Positions 26,165-38,916 of a stretch of 64,000 bases of DNA are shown here, one piece after another. The notes under the pieces are model-generated. The model was not told the DNA's origin. It did not search any database and was given only the letters and a program-made list of their open reading frames with translations. Position numbers and translations under genes: made by a program. Every line of letters begins with the position of its first letter. Position 1 is the first letter of the stretch. Source of the stretch: Campylorhamphus procurvoides (Eukaryota > Chordata > Aves > Passeriformes > Dendrocolaptidae); the NCBI GenBank assembly GCA_013396655.1, contig WBMV01008410.1, forward strand, positions 62,343 through 126,342, written 5' to 3'.

Positions 26165-26370
26165 CTCAGCAATCCCAGGTTTGATTATTAGTCGTAGTTC
26201 ATTCTCCCTACGTGACCTAGAGGTAAATTACTGAACAGCTCTGGGCTTCCTTCATTACTTGAAGCTAATAACAACTAAAGGGAGACAAGCAGCTGCAAGG
26301 CCTGATTCACTAATGCTTACAAAGTGTTCTACAATTATTGGGCAGAAGCAACATATTATTGCTTAGTACT
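26165..26370 (+). repeat. MIR-like SINE fragment
   Basis: A tRNA-derived-looking start (ATCCCAGGTTTGATTATTAG) is followed by CGTGACCTAGAGGTAAATTA, then CTGAACAGCTCTGGGCTTCC and a TAATAACAAC stretch. This is the order of the MIR core: GTGACCTTGGGCAAGTCACT, then CTCTGGGCCTCAGTTTCC, then GGATAATAAT. Similarity is low, as expected for a repeat older than birds. Confidence 0.45.
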
Positions 26371-27543
26371 CCTGAAAGGCCAAACTGTCAGCAGTCTGTT
26401 TACCCAGAGGGATATGCGAATAGCTCAAACAACAAATAGCCCCAGGAACAAATGTGTTTTTCAGGCTATGAAGCTGATTGAAAGATAAAAGCAGCACGAC
26501 AGGGAAATCTGCACAAGTAAGATCCTTTGTGAAGGAGAGGGGCTGCAGAAGTTCTCCATGGAGGCCTCAGAGAGGTGAAGGTGCTGGGAGTAGCCTTCAG
26601 AGGAAGGCTGTAGAAAGGTGTGTGCTTAGAAAGAAGGTCTCCTATGGCTTGTCCTTCCACCAGAACACAGAGTTAGTGTGCTAACACATCTCTGGGCCTG
26701 CCACACTGGGTATATCAACACAATCTGCTGCAGGAAGCTCCAAAGCTGCTCTTCAGACCAGGCTCATGGCAATCTGCTGTGATTCGGACAGGAGACATGG
26801 TCTCTGGAGAACAGGCAGAGCTGGGACCTTGAGCAGAGGGAACTGCCTGCTCAGCACATCCTGACTGTACTCCCAAGAGCCCACCAGCACTGTTTGGATG
26901 TGCACTGGAATATGCTCTGCTCCTGGTTGCTCTGGGCACTGTACTTTCCAATTCTTGCTCAAATACACCAGCATATAAAGCATCTTTCTTAGCATCACTC
27001 CTGCCTTATACCCACTAAATCAGACTTCTTGTAACCCACATGCTGCAAAGAAGAGCTACTAAGGTAGAGCCTGCAGAAGTCTGTCCTGCTTCTTGCTGCT
27101 CTCTCAGAGAACAATTTACTGCCATGAATAGGCTAGAGTATGTGGGTGTGCAGCAGTGAGAATTGGTGAGAAGGAAGTACATTACTTTATGGGTTTTGAC
27201 CTTTTTTGAACTTTCTGTAAATTTGTACGCCCAGAATATGATAAAAGTGCCTTATAGAACATTGTCCTCTCTGAACCGCAGTCATGAACAGATGCTCACA
27301 TGGCCTTCTCCCACGTTCCCCAGCATAGCATTCCCTGGGATTGACTTTGCCAGGCAGAATTTCTTTTTCTACCTGAGTCCTGCTCTGGTCTTAGAGAAGC
27401 TTCAGCTACAGCTTAATTCACTGAGCTAAGAAGTTATGTTTTGTTCTCACAGTGCTCCAGTGGGAAATCTGCAGATTCATTATAACATCCAGTCCACAGC
27501 CCACACTGCTCAGTAATCTTTAGTTCTTTGTTCTTTTTATCCC

Positions 27544-27598
27544 AGAATCAGAGAATCACAGAATGGTTGGAGTTGCAAGAGACCTCTGGAGCCCCAGG
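27544..27598 (-). mobile_element. CR1 LINE 3' tail, antisense
   Basis: AGAATCACAGAATGGTTGGA followed by GTTGCAAGAGACCTCTGGAG is the complement of a CR1 3' terminus, of the subfamily whose tail reads CTCCAGAGGTCCC. Only the last ~55 bp survive. Confidence 0.75.
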
Positions 27599-28383
27599 GT
27601 ATTCCTATATTCACAACCACTCCATTCTGCAGTGGTATTTTAACTCCCAAAGCTAGTCTGAGTGTGTATCTTTGCCCTCTGGTAGTTTCCTTGTGTACAC
27701 CCACACTGTGTCTATTTTCATCTGTCTTCAGTCTCCCACCTTGACTGTAAACTCTTCAGCACACAGCCTATTTTCCCTGTTCATACACCACCTTGCACAG
27801 CAGTGTCGTGGCTGGTGATGAGAGCTCTTTAGAGCTCTGCTCAGAACAGCAACATGGGGCACCTTTCCCTTGGGGAAGCTGCTTGCTGGATGTTGTTGTT
27901 ACGTGAATCCCAGAGCCTAGGAGTTGTGAGTATTGGGAACTGAGGCTGCTCTGGGGATAACAGGAAGATGTTAAGACTGGCAAGGTGTTAAGTTACTATC
28001 CATTAGTGTGGGGTTTATTTAATTCCGTGAGAATATGAAATACCCCTCTTAAACCACAGGTGACTTAACTAAACACAGTGATTTAAGCCGACTGTGTCAA
28101 CCTCCACTAAAAAACACTGAGCTCAAAACCCAAAGTTTTCTGGGTCAGCTGCATGTGTCGAGGTAATGTACCAGTGTCTCTCAGCTCCACTACACCACAG
28201 CATCAGTTTCCTCAGGGTTTTATGTAAAGCAGCGCATTAGCAAGTTGCCAAATGTGAAACATTAAGCAACTTTTGGACAGCTTTTTAAAATTCCTCCATA
28301 AAATTTGCCATTCCAAAGTACTGAATGTCTCTGTATTGTTGCTGCAAAGCATGTTATTCATGTGGAATCTCCTCTGCCTGCAG

Positions 28384-28468
28384 AATGAGCTGGTTCATGT
28401 GGATATCATCAAGCTGTCAGTAGAGGGAACGATGCAGGGGCCAGAGGGGCTGCAGCTGCAAACGCTTG
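28384..28468 (+). CDS. DNAI1: DNAI1 exon C: linker between WD blades
   Basis: This 85-nt exon (28 codons plus one base) has acceptor gcctgcag and donor gtaaga. It reads NELVHVDIIKLSVEG and then GPEGLQLQTL, matching the charged linker strand that follows the SWTLVK blade in DNAI1. The linker is one of the more variable parts of the protein, so the match is weaker than for the flanking exons, but phase and order fit. The last base, G, combines with GC of the next exon to make a glycine codon. Confidence 0.92.
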
Positions 28469-30339
28469 GTAAGAGCCCAAGTCCTTGCCATGCTGATTAA
28501 TTACTGACACAAAACCTCTAATCAGTCATTCTGGGAAATTAAATTGGGAGTGGAGGGTTGAGATGGAAAGGAGCTAAAGGAGGGTTACGCCTCTTGCTTT
28601 CATCATGTAGTAGGGCAAAGTCTATCTGGAGCAATGGCCACTAACTGAGTCAAGTTTTGCTGGTTACATATTGTCTTTACTTACATAAAAAGATTAATTG
28701 AACTCTAATTCAAAAAGTGCCCATTTGACTGGGATATCTCTGTGTGGGTAAGGCACAGGCATTACCTGTATATGTCAAAATTAAATCAGTTTTGTTCTTC
28801 TTACCAGACATTAATCTGGACTGGCGAAATCAAGATTAAAAGCAACCTCTGCCCTTTTCTGAGTGCATGGCCCACCCAGCCAGTGTTGGGATGTGCCTCA
28901 TCAGGTTTTGGCTCCTTAAAAGCACAACATCTATTCTGAGCTACTGTGTTAGGCTCCCTCCGTATAAAGTGGAGTCAGTGCCAGTCCTTCTAGGCTGAAT
29001 CTTCTCTTCCTGACCATCCCATGTTTGAGACAGGATGGGATGAGTCAGCTCTGGAGGTCCTGGATTACACAAGGGAATCCTTGAGGAATCCTCTTATCAT
29101 CCTTCTGCACCTGCTTTTGGCTGAGAAGATGGGACCTGTGTTTGGAGGCCCTTGCTCTGAATTTAAAAATTGCTGTGTTTCTAGGCTAGTAACTGCTGAA
29201 CAGTTTGTTTGTGGGAAGGTTTGCAGCACCACATAGGTTGCAAAAGACCAGCTAAAGCTGTACACTGGAGAACTCTCAGGGGCTTTGGGATTATTTGTTA
29301 GTGTTACTGGGAAATGGATTTTCAAAGACTTGTCTTGAATATTTAACAATCTATTTAAATGTTAAAAATTCAGAGAGTATTAGGTGGTTGAAATTACCGT
29401 GACAATTCCTTTGAGAACTACATTTTGTTAAAGACATAACATTTCAGACAGATGCCTGTGCAGGAAGTTCTCTGTAACTATGTGCTTCTGAGCCTCGTCT
29501 GCTTGTTCCTGTTTCTCATTCCATGGTTGTTGTGCATGTCCCTGTGTCCCTGCTGGTCAACAGCTTGAAGTAGCTCTGGCACTCACCTTGTCTTCTGCTC
29601 AAGAGCCCTGCTGAAGTTTTCTTTCACCAACATGTGAACTGGCTTTTTTGGATGATGATGCATCTGCCTCTGGAGTAGAAACCACAAAATCTCAATGAGT
29701 CACATCCTGTTGTGGTTGACACCTGTTTTAGCATGGTTCACAATGTTGCTTAATTCAGGGCTTTTGACATCAATAAAATCCTCTGCTAGGCGAGGATCCT
29801 CCTCGCCTAGCAGAGGATTTCTTCCCAAATCACGTCCTTTGCTATTGTCTTTACTGAAGTGAGCCTGCTAAATGGATTCAGAGTTAAGGACAAAAAGAGC
29901 ACAGAGAGATATGCTTGGGTGTTTCCTCCCTGGGCTCTTTTATGCATGGATAACCATTTATATTTTCGTTGTTATTAAACAAAAAAAAGGTCTTCTTTCC
30001 CAATAGGAGGCAGTCCTGATCCTCATGATGCTTACGTTTGCACCAGGCATTTTCAGTTCTTGCCAAAATGAATCCCAGGCTAAAATGTTTTTCCAGCTCC
30101 CTTCCAGTTCTTTCAGTTCCCTTTTCCCGTCTCCGTGTTGGCTTTTCAAATTGCTGGTCTTGGAGACAGGCACAGCTCGGAAAGTGTTAGCAGAAGGGGT
30201 GGCTTTAATTTCTTTTGGGAGCTTCTGGCTAATAAATCACTTCTGAAAACGCAGGCAGTGTGTGTTTACTGTAGGCAGGGAGCATGTGCTGTCCAGCTGA
30301 ACCAATTCTCTGTCTGACAGACTTTTCTTGTGTTAACAG
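28469..30339 (+). other. DNAI1: DNAI1 intron between exons C and D (1.9 kb)
   Basis: It runs from gtaaga to gttaacag. It contains the perfect inverted repeat at 29776-29820, described separately. No transposon relic or extra exon was recognised. Confidence 0.85.
29776..29820. repeat. Perfect 21-bp inverted repeat with 3-nt spacer
   Basis: The left arm 29776-29796 begins AAATCCTCTG and ends GCGAGGA. The right arm 29800-29820 is its exact reverse complement, with TCC between. Pairing stops at both outer ends, so the stem is exactly 21 bp. It lies in the intron between exons C and D and could extrude as a cruciform in DNA or form a hairpin in pre-mRNA. The triloop makes it a poor microRNA precursor. 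A fold-back assembly or sequencing artefact is also possible. Confidence 0.9.
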
Positions 30340-30419
30340 GCTGTGGGACATCATTTGATTTTCACAAAAAGATAGACTATCTGTTTCTTGTTGGTACTGA
30401 AGAGGGAAAGATCTATAAG
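30340..30419 (+). CDS. DNAI1: DNAI1 exon D: WD blade with GTEEGKIYK
   Basis: This 80-nt exon has acceptor gttaacag and donor gtagga. It completes a split glycine codon and then reads [18 protein letters not shown] followed by TEEGKIYK. The [10 protein letters not shown] segment (the C is supplied by the next exon) is a strongly conserved DNAI1 marker. It ends on a codon boundary, as the next exon requires. The intron before it is 1.87 kb and the one after is 6.5 kb. Confidence 0.95.
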
Positions 30420-30880
30420 GTAGGAATGATTTCTTTTTTCTTTGTTCAATACCCTCTGACCCATGTGTGTCTTTCAGGTTCATAATCTGAGCTGTTTGCT
30501 CAGGTGGTAACAAAGCACAACTTCAGAGCCTGGTCCTGCCCTGGGATGCCTGTGGTGAGCCTGAGACTAGCACAGCGCTGCAGAGGGTCACAGGGAGCTC
30601 TCTGCACAGACCCAATTAAGACCCTATTTTGCAGAAACATTCTTCATGCAAACTCCATCCCAGAAAATGCTTTCTGGATTGCAGCTGTGCAAGTGAAACA
30701 CTAAGTATGATCAGAGCAGAAGTTAAAAGGCATTGATCCTCTGTCCTCATGGCTGTGGGAAAATGGCAGGAAAAATATCAGTTCTTTTCCTTTTAGTCCT
30801 GTTATCCCATGAACAGTGAGGCTAATGAAGCCATATTTCCTATGGATTAATGTCCTGCAGCCCTTCCCTTCCACAATTAC

Positions 30881-30930
30881 ATAGAATCATTGAATTATTG
30901 AGATTGTGAAAGACATCCAGTCCCACTTTC
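30881..30930 (-). mobile_element. CR1-like 3' tail, antisense
   Basis: ATAGAATCATTGAATTATTG then AGATTGTGAAAGACATCCAG resembles the complement of a CR1 tail (ATAGAATCATTGAGGTTGG-type). It is short and diverged, so the assignment is tentative. Confidence 0.5.
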
Positions 30931-32992
30931 TCCTTGCTCTCCTATCTCCAGTTCATCACTACCCACCCACACCTTTCCTCCTCCTGATCACCCCATGCTG
31001 TCCCCAGCTCAGTGATTCGACCTCTGTGCTATAGCCCTTGGTTCCTGCAGGCAGTGCTGGCTGCCTCCCCTCAGTGCCCTCCTGCAACCTGATGCTGTGG
31101 TGCCCAGCTCCAGCTGGGAGCTGTCGGCCAGCCCGCTCCAGCCATGTGGTTAGGGCAGCAGCCAAGCTGTGCTTGCCCTTTCCACACTGGGGGCACTGCC
31201 CAGATGTTTGTACTCTGTGGCCATCCCTCTTCACAGAATATATAAGACCTAAATATTGCCAAGTCCCACATGCAGCCAGTTTTGGCTGAAATTGTCAGTG
31301 AGGTCAGAAGTTGTTTGTGATGAGAGACAAGCAGACAGAAGGACACAGGCACAGTGTTTTCTTAAGATATCAAGTTAAAAATAGGAAGTTTTGAGTTCTG
31401 CTGGATTTAGCCTTGAAAATAAAGCCAGTAGCCTCTTACTGATAAAACTGTTTTTTGCAGAGCATTCCTCTGAGCTGGCTTTGGAGCTTTGTTAAATATG
31501 TAGCCACAGCCTTTCAAGTGTGGGGAGTGGACCCTCAACAGGAGGCTGACATACAGACCAGATGCTCCCAGCCATCCCTAGAGGATGATGTAAACTCCTT
31601 CTCCATAGTCCACCTGCAAAAGGAATGGGAAACCGAAAAAGAACCCAAAGAAAATAATACTCTGAAATCAGTATCAGTCATTTAGGCAAGATGTGCTTAA
31701 GAAATGTGTGTCCCTTCCAGAGGGATGATGCTTGTTGAAATCTCTCCCTCTGTCAGGCAGTATCTAGGGAGGACTTCTGTGTAGTGATTACTTGCTTTGG
31801 ACGAGACAGGTGCAGAAGGTAGGTGAGAGGAGTTGGGGTGGCTGAGCTGTTGGGCAGTGGGCAGTGAGGTAGGTGCAGCGGCGTTTTGTTGATGCTTTCA
31901 GGACACAAAGCATCCATACAGGCAGGGACAGATGTTCTGAGTTGTCTGGTCACCCATGAGAGTTGGTACCCTGGGTATTGTACCCTAAATTGGTGGGTAA
32001 TATTGTGTCTAGTCCTGATCAAAAGGCAGTATGGAACATGCTTTAACTTCTACTTTGTTTAGGTAAGTGATGGACATAGAGGAGTTTAACAGTGAATCTC
32101 AGTGTGAGGTAGGGACCATCAGGAGAAGTGTTCCAGCTGGTATCCTGGCTAAGTTACATTAGAAAGGAAATTCTCTATGGAAGAGCACTGGATAAGAAGA
32201 GAATTTGGAAGCATTGACCTTGAAAAAGTTGTAGATGTTTCTGCCTTAGATGATTTTCAATAAAACTAGAACTAGGATAGGGTTTTAACATTAGGAGTGA
32301 TCCATGAAGCCATGAAGCCACACAGACACCTTAACCCCTTATAGGAGGATTAATGCAGAGAGATCCTCCCTTTCATTCTCAGGGTTACTGATGAGCAACA
32401 TTCTTGCATTGGTGACCCTTAGTGAAAAGTAGGACCGCAGTCACATTGTGGAACACTGCCCTATAAAACAGGTGTTGCCATTGGCAGGAAGAGCCAATCT
32501 TCCATCAGATTGTAGGGGTTAATGCTGGGAAGAGAAATCTTGTGTCTAGCACAAACAGACCTCCATAGTATCTACAAAAACATGGGCAAGAGTGCTCGCA
32601 CCCTCAGCATCCCCCAGGAGTTTGCTACAAGCAGTTTCAAAAGTTGTGGGATCAGCTGCTGCTCCAGGCATTTCTCAAGGACTACCATCATGTGCTTTAT
32701 TGAAACACTGCACATCTGAACCCATTACTGGAGCTACCTGTGGACTCCCTCCTGGAGCCTTGCTCTGCTTGGATGCTGGACAGTCCCACAGCAGCCTGAG
32801 CAGCTCTCAGGTCCTGTGGCTGCACTGAGTGAGATGCTCAGGTCTCTGTGCTGCTCTTCCCTTGCCACTGCATTATGAGTAAGAAGGACAGGCTCCTTAT
32901 ATGCTGTCTGAGTCAGGGATCAAACATGGGCTGCTCTCCAGTGGGCCAAATTTTAGAGTAATTATTAAAAAAATTGGAAAGTGAAATTCAGA

Positions 32993-33077
32993 GGTTTGTG
33001 GTTTGGGTTTTATTTGGTTTTGGGGTTTTTTGGGGTGTGTGTGTTTTTTTGGTTTGGTTTGATTTGTGTTTTTTTTC
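32993..33077. repeat. T/G-rich low-complexity tract
   Basis: The tract mixes GGTTTGG, GGGTTTTATTTGG, GGGGTTTTTTGGGG and TGTGTGTG blocks followed by T runs. It is the complementary type of the A-rich tract at 1.56 kb, and both look like the A/C-rich simple tracts common in passerine birds. Two GGGG runs and one GGG run sit within 30 bp, so weak G-quadruplex formation is conceivable. Confidence 0.8.
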
Positions 33078-36000
33078 AGAGACTGGGCATGCCCGCAAAT
33101 AGCATGATAATATGCTACTTCTTTAGCTGCAGGACAATTATGGTGGAGTTTTGAAAATGGCTTAGTTAATAGTGTTTCTGATGCCAAGAAATCATTATCT
33201 TAATTACACACAGACCTATCTATTGCCCTTTTATGTAGAGGAGAAAGTGTTTCTGCATTAATATGGTTCTGTTATGCTATTCTGTATGCTTCTTCACATA
33301 TCTTATTTGCTGTTTAGGAATTGCTCAGCTTTGGTATCAGAAAGCATGGTCTCTGACATTCATATTGAACTATTTAAGACTTTAAGCCTTTGGTTAGAAT
33401 TACTTCCCAATAAGCAGACCTTCAACAGAAAAATTGTGATGAGATTTGAATATTTTCCTGTAAGAAAGGTTTTGGTTTTGTTCAGTCTTAGGCAGTTTGC
33501 TTGAGAGTATAACAAACGAATATAATAAAACTTGGTGCAAGACTGAATAGAATGAAAAGGTTATTCTAATTTTAAACAAAACTAATTTCACCACACTTAT
33601 TTTCTCATACTAAGTATCGGAACATTTATATCTTTGTGTTCAGGAGAGGATTATGTGGTTCTACAGATGACAAAGGATGCTGGCTGTTGAATACTTATCA
33701 CATCTCTAACTTTTCCTTGAATGACAATGACAAACTGGTTTCTGGACAGGCTTTGACTTCCAGTGACCCTTTAGTAATAGAGAGATCATTTGTCTCAGTG
33801 TCTAGTCTTGCTTTATATTATGCAAAGTTGTTTTCCTTGTCTGGATATTTGATGGCTTGAGTTCTATTCGTCATCTTCTTACCACCTTAATTTTGGGGCT
33901 TCCATGTGTTCTGTCCTGTTGTTTCTGGACTGACTTCATTTGCCATTCAGTTACTGCAAGTTCTTTCTTTTACCATTTCCTGTTGTTTCTCCTGATGTGT
34001 TTATGTGCCTTGATTTCCATTTGTAAGCTGTACTGCAAATCTTAGTATCTCTGTTACAGATCTATACAAACATCACTGAACTAAAACCAAGAAGAGCCTC
34101 TGGGATAGCTGGTAACAGCCTGTCCACAGCAAGGTGGAACATGTTTGTGTCAGTGGCTTCAGAGAAGCACCTGGTTGTCCTGAGATGCTGGGGTGTGCCA
34201 GTGTTGGGCAATACTCTCTTTCTGTTTCCAGACACAAACCTTCTTTGAAAAAAGTTGCTTCTTGGATTTCTATATTGTGTAGACATTCAGTGTTTCTATT
34301 AGTGAGCTGAAGAAACCCTCTGCTTTATGAGCACACTAATACCCATCCGTTCACCATGGATGTGGGAGAGTTCTGTGTCAGACTGTTGTCTAGTGTAAAC
34401 TGAAGTGCTGTTCATGAAGATTATTCCTAAGTTTTGTGTCCTCAGAGTTCTCCTTTCCTCCTGGTATTCCTCCCCCATATTTTGTAGCCTTGTCAGCATT
34501 TGTCTTTGTGCTGGTTTCCTGTATTGCCATAGACACATTTTTGCTTTCCTGTCTCATCATAAAAACAGTGTTTACTATTCACACACATCTAGCATCATTT
34601 TAATAGGAGAAAAACACTTTTAGCAAATTGGAGCAGTGCTCTAGAAGATCAGACGGGCTGAACAAATACCTTCTCTCTGAATCTACTTATCCTCTTCAGG
34701 GCTCTCCTGTCAGGAGTTAGGTGTCACATATTCTTGTGGGTTTGTTTTCATCCTGGCATGTCTAATAACTTAAACTGAATAGTAGAGACATACTTTGCCA
34801 GCACTTCTAGTTAGCTCAGAAACTCTTTTATTCATTAAAGTTATGCTTCTTTTCAGATCTTTTTCTAAAGGTTTTGGTTTTTCTTCAAAATGTGTCTTGG
34901 GAAGAGCACAGCCCAGTTGTGCACTCAGAGACAGTGACAAAGGTTGTGGTGAATGTGGTGTGGGGCTGGCAGACACTGCCAGAACAGAGTGGATGCCTTT
35001 AGGCTAAAACAGGCATGCAGGGTTCATATCTCACAAGTGGCACAGATAGGAATCTACCCTACAGAAACCTTTTAGCTGCTGATTTAATGGAAGAAAAATG
35101 CAGATCCCTTTCCTGTTGTGCAGCCTTCAAGCTGTTGCTGTGGATCAGCCCATCCCAGAACATGATGGATCTCCCTACCAGTGCCCAGAGAGCTGCACTG
35201 ATTGAGGGCTCAGACCCACAAGGTTTGGAAAAAAGAGCACTGAGCATTACAGTTCTGTTCTGTACAGATGTCATCAAGTCTGGTTCAGGTCTCACTCTTC
35301 AAAGTTCTCACCTATTAGGGACCTTCAATCCACATACTTGGAAGAACAGATGGATAAAGCAGCTTCTCTCTTGTGTTATTTACTCGTAACCCATTCTGTC
35401 TGTTCCCAGCAAAGTGATTTTCAAAAGGAGCCAAGTACCAATTTTCCTGATGGCTGAACATTAAGAATTATGAAGTAAAGTTATGAAACATGCCATTAAA
35501 GGAGATTTTCATCCCATAATTACACACAGGAACAGTAACTCAGGGTATGCAACAAACTATTAGCAAGCAATAGACTCTGTCAGTAAATCTCAGTGGGACA
35601 TGAGCCACTTTCTTGTTTCTGTTTCCCACCACAATAAGCCTCCCAGGAATGTAGGAATGGTTTAGCACCCTTAATCCAGTACCTGCACCAGTGAACAGGT
35701 CTGACTACCTAGACAGTAAGAGTTAGCTGTAATAAACAGTTAAGCCTTAAGATTAGTTAGAACTTTGGTTTGCAAGAATAAAATCATGTAACACTTCAGC
35801 AATCCTGCTGTTCAGGCAGATGTGTTACTGCATTCATTAGGAAGTAAAAGAAAGGTGATATTGTGACAGTACTGAGGCAAACCCACGGAAAATCCTGAAA
35901 CCAACCCCTGAAAGCAGCTGTGGATACAGTTATGTGTGACAACACAAGCAAAGGCCATTTTTTTGAGAGAGGAGATTGCTAGTGAAGGAAACCTCTAATG

Positions 36001-36906
36001 TGCTCAGAGGGGAGGAGGTTTGGGCAGGATAACATAATTTTTCTGTTTAAAGAACTGACAAGATCTGGATCAAATTGCCTTGCAGACAAGATGATTGTAA
36101 TTTCTCCCCCCTTCATAAACTCACACACAGAGTGACTTTTCCAAGGCTCTCAAATGTTTTACAGCACTTGTAGACATCCTACATTTTGCCATTCAGTAGC
36201 ACTTGCAGCATTGATGCCGCTGGCTTGACACTCACACGTGTGGGAGAGTTGTCCAGTTCACAGGCTGCTCTTGACTGGGGTCCAGCAGGGCCCACCAGCA
36301 CAGTGGGGATGTCCATGAGTCCTGGCCAACCTGGGTGCTTCCCACACCCCTCCAGGAAGTCACAAGGGGCACAACAGAAAGAGCTGCAGTCATGTGATGG
36401 GTCAGGTTCTCAGAGCAGGCTGTCCAGGGTGATGGCAGGGAAGGGACTTCTAGCATATTTCCAAAGTCCAAAAGGTCCGATAGAACTTTCTTGTGCTGAG
36501 CAGACTATTACTGGAAGTTTTGCACGCAGTTCTGTGTGCTACTGAACAGCCCAGGGAATGTTTTCCCCTATCTTTCCTGTGAACCTTTTACAGAGACACA
36601 GCAGGAGCCCAGGCTAGCAGAAAGGCAATGGGGTTCCCACAGTGAGGAATGGACTCTGGGCTCTGGCTGTAGATCCAACTTCAATTCCTATCTCTGTGTA
36701 TTGCATAGCGGAGCTCGATGTTATCTGCAAGTGGGGTGGAATGGTATGTGCTAAATTATTTATGCCTCTGGGTACCAGTCACCTCTTCCCAGCAAGCCTA
36801 GAAGATCCAGGAAGGCCATACAAGTATTCAGAGACATCTTTCTGCAGGAATTTGAGCATCAGAAGGAGGTCTCACTCTGATTACTGACTAGTTCTTTCTA
36901 TTGCAG

Positions 36907-37055
36907 TGTTCCAAAAACTATTCAAACCAGTTTCTGGATGTGTTTGAAGCCCATCACATGGCCGTGGACACAATCAGCTGGAATCCCTACCACTTGAAAG
37001 TCTTCATTTCCTGCAGCTCTGACTGGACAGTCAAGATCTGGGATCACACCATCAA
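36907..37055 (+). CDS. DNAI1: DNAI1 exon E: canonical WD repeat ([10 protein letters not shown])
   Basis: This 149-nt exon has acceptor ctattgcag and donor gtaggt. It reads [17 protein letters not shown], then [16 protein letters not shown] and [15 protein letters not shown]. It contains the clearest textbook WD40 repeat of the window, with the GH-type histidine (AHH), the SxD turn and the WD dipeptide. The exon ends with AA of a lysine codon; the G comes from the next exon. The two preceding exons supply the previous blade. Confidence 0.97.
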
Positions 37056-37916
37056 GTAGGTCCTGCTTGGTCCTGGTGTGGGCAAGGAGGTCCAGCCTGA
37101 TGTGCCAGCTGCACATGCCGACTCTGCTCATACCTCAGTCTCAGTTTTCCTCCTAGATGTTGATAATGCTAATTGCTTTCTTTTTTAGGGTATCTGATGA
37201 CTCAGTTTTGTACTGCTCAGGAATGATATATAAGATCTAGCATTGACTGCCCAAGGAACTTGCCAAGCAGTGTAGCTCAGCACAGAGCCTGGCTGCTTTG
37301 CTCTGGGCCTGGCTTTCTGCAGGCAGGACCTACTATGGGAGGGTTATTCTTCTGGAGCAATGCTACAGAGAAATGTCAGGGCTTGGCTTATGGCCTCAGG
37401 GGCCAGAAACCTCCTAAGAGCCAGAGAGACAAATAAAAAAGAATTGCTACAACTAAAAACATGGAATGAAGTTCAGGGTTAGTGGTTGAGGAATGTCTGG
37501 TTTCAATCAGGAAATTGATTTTGTTGTAAATCAGTAAGAGTCAAATATTTCCTGTTGCCAATGCTGCTCTAATATTCAATATTATTGTCAGAAGTCCAGA
37601 GAGGGAAAATCACTTTTTCCTATATGATTGTTAACCAGAGAGACTCCATCTTGCTTTGTGTATTGGGGAGAAGCTTTCAAAATGCTTTCAGAAAGGAAGA
37701 GACGTGCTACCTCTCGTCTCATCATAGCAGGTCAAATTCTGACCCATTTTTGTTGATGCTCAGCTTTGCTTTGCCTTTGGCTCAGATCCTGGCTGTTATC
37801 TGACAGAGAAATACACTGTCTCCCACATCTGCAACATCCAAGTGTTTATAGCTCATTGTTACACTTCCAGAGTGGCACATGTTTAAATTAAATTCCCTTT
37901 GTGTCTTTTTTTATAG
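37056..37916 (+). other. DNAI1: DNAI1 intron between exons E and F (0.86 kb)
   Basis: It runs from gtaggt to tttatag. It is the shortest intron in the window, and I see no repeats in it. Confidence 0.88.
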
Positions 37917-38016
37917 GACTCCAATGTTTATTTATGATCTGAGCTGTGCTGTAGGGGATGTTGCATGGTCTCCTTATTCCTCCACAGTCTTTGCTGCAGT
38001 CACCATCGATGGCAAG
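37917..38016 (+). CDS. DNAI1: DNAI1 exon F: WD blade after the WDH repeat
   Basis: This 100-nt exon has a strong polypyrimidine tract ending in tttttttatag and donor gtgaga. It completes the lysine codon and reads [17 protein letters not shown], then [16 protein letters not shown]. It lies only 861 bp after exon E, the shortest intron here. The next exon begins AHVFDL, so DGKAHVFDL bridges the 13.3 kb intron as the end of this blade. Ends on a codon boundary. Confidence 0.96.
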
Positions 38017-38916
38017 GTGAGAGGCTCAGAACAGCAGCACTCCTCTGATTTGAGCTGAAAGAAAGTCAAGGGAGATTAGGGCTGAGCACAGGAATGGGTC
38101 ATCCCAGTTTCAGCCAAGCATGTCAGGTTGCTGCAGATCCCCCACGAGCAGGAATCCACCACAGGGAGAGGCTGATTTGGCTGCAGATTGCCCGAGCTGC
38201 TTTCTGCTGTATGACAGGGTCATTTTGGTAGCTCAAGGCCCTAAAACTATATATTCCTTTTGCTCAGTCTGATTACAGACAACACAGAAGTCATAAAGCA
38301 GCAGAAAGCAGGAAACTTGGCCAGCAGCATTTCTTACTCTTTCTCCCCCTAAGGTCTACCACGCCCTTACAAGCAACAGGGCCAGAAATCCCTCAGCTAC
38401 TGCCCAATCATGCAAACAGCTGATGTTAAATCACAAGTCAGAGGGCTTTTAGCAGGTGCTGAGGCTCAGCTGCACATCTCACTGCAGCCTTAACAAGCCC
38501 ATAACTAGTGCAAGTGGGCCTTCTCTAAGCACAGGGGCTTCTTTGGGGCCAAGCTACCCCAGCTTCTAGCATAGGAAAATTTCCGCACAGTCCTGGTTTT
38601 CTCTTACGTGAGGGAAGGAGATACTCAGAGGACAGAGAGGAGAACAAAGTTCAGGGAACAGCCTGCTTTCTCCTGTGCTTTCCCGTGCTTGGCATACGCA
38701 CCCCTGGGCATTAATAGCTCACTCCTTCTCCAAGCAGGTGTTGCAAATGCGCACAAGTCCCTCCCTGCTCCCCTGTGGACATCAGTGCAGGTGTGCAGCT
38801 TGCACATGATGGGATTAAAACACTGAACTCCCCGGTGCATCCCTGGGGATGGAGAGGTGATGCTCCAGGTGAGAACTCCCCTAGTATGAGCTGACATCTG
38901 GGCAGTGGCTCTGAAT

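Larger units (their letters stand above)
23805..28383 (+). other. DNAI1: DNAI1 intron between exons B and C (4.6 kb)
   Basis: It runs from donor gtaaac to acceptor gcctgcag. It contains a MIR-like fragment around 26.17-26.37 kb and a short antisense CR1 tail near 27.55 kb. I see nothing else that can be supported. Confidence 0.85.
30420..36906 (+). other. DNAI1: DNAI1 intron between exons D and E (6.5 kb)
   Basis: It runs from gtagga to attgcag. It contains a short antisense CR1 3' tail at about 30.88 kb and a T/G-rich low-complexity tract near 33.0 kb. Otherwise there is nothing recognisable; short open frames look random. Confidence 0.85.
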
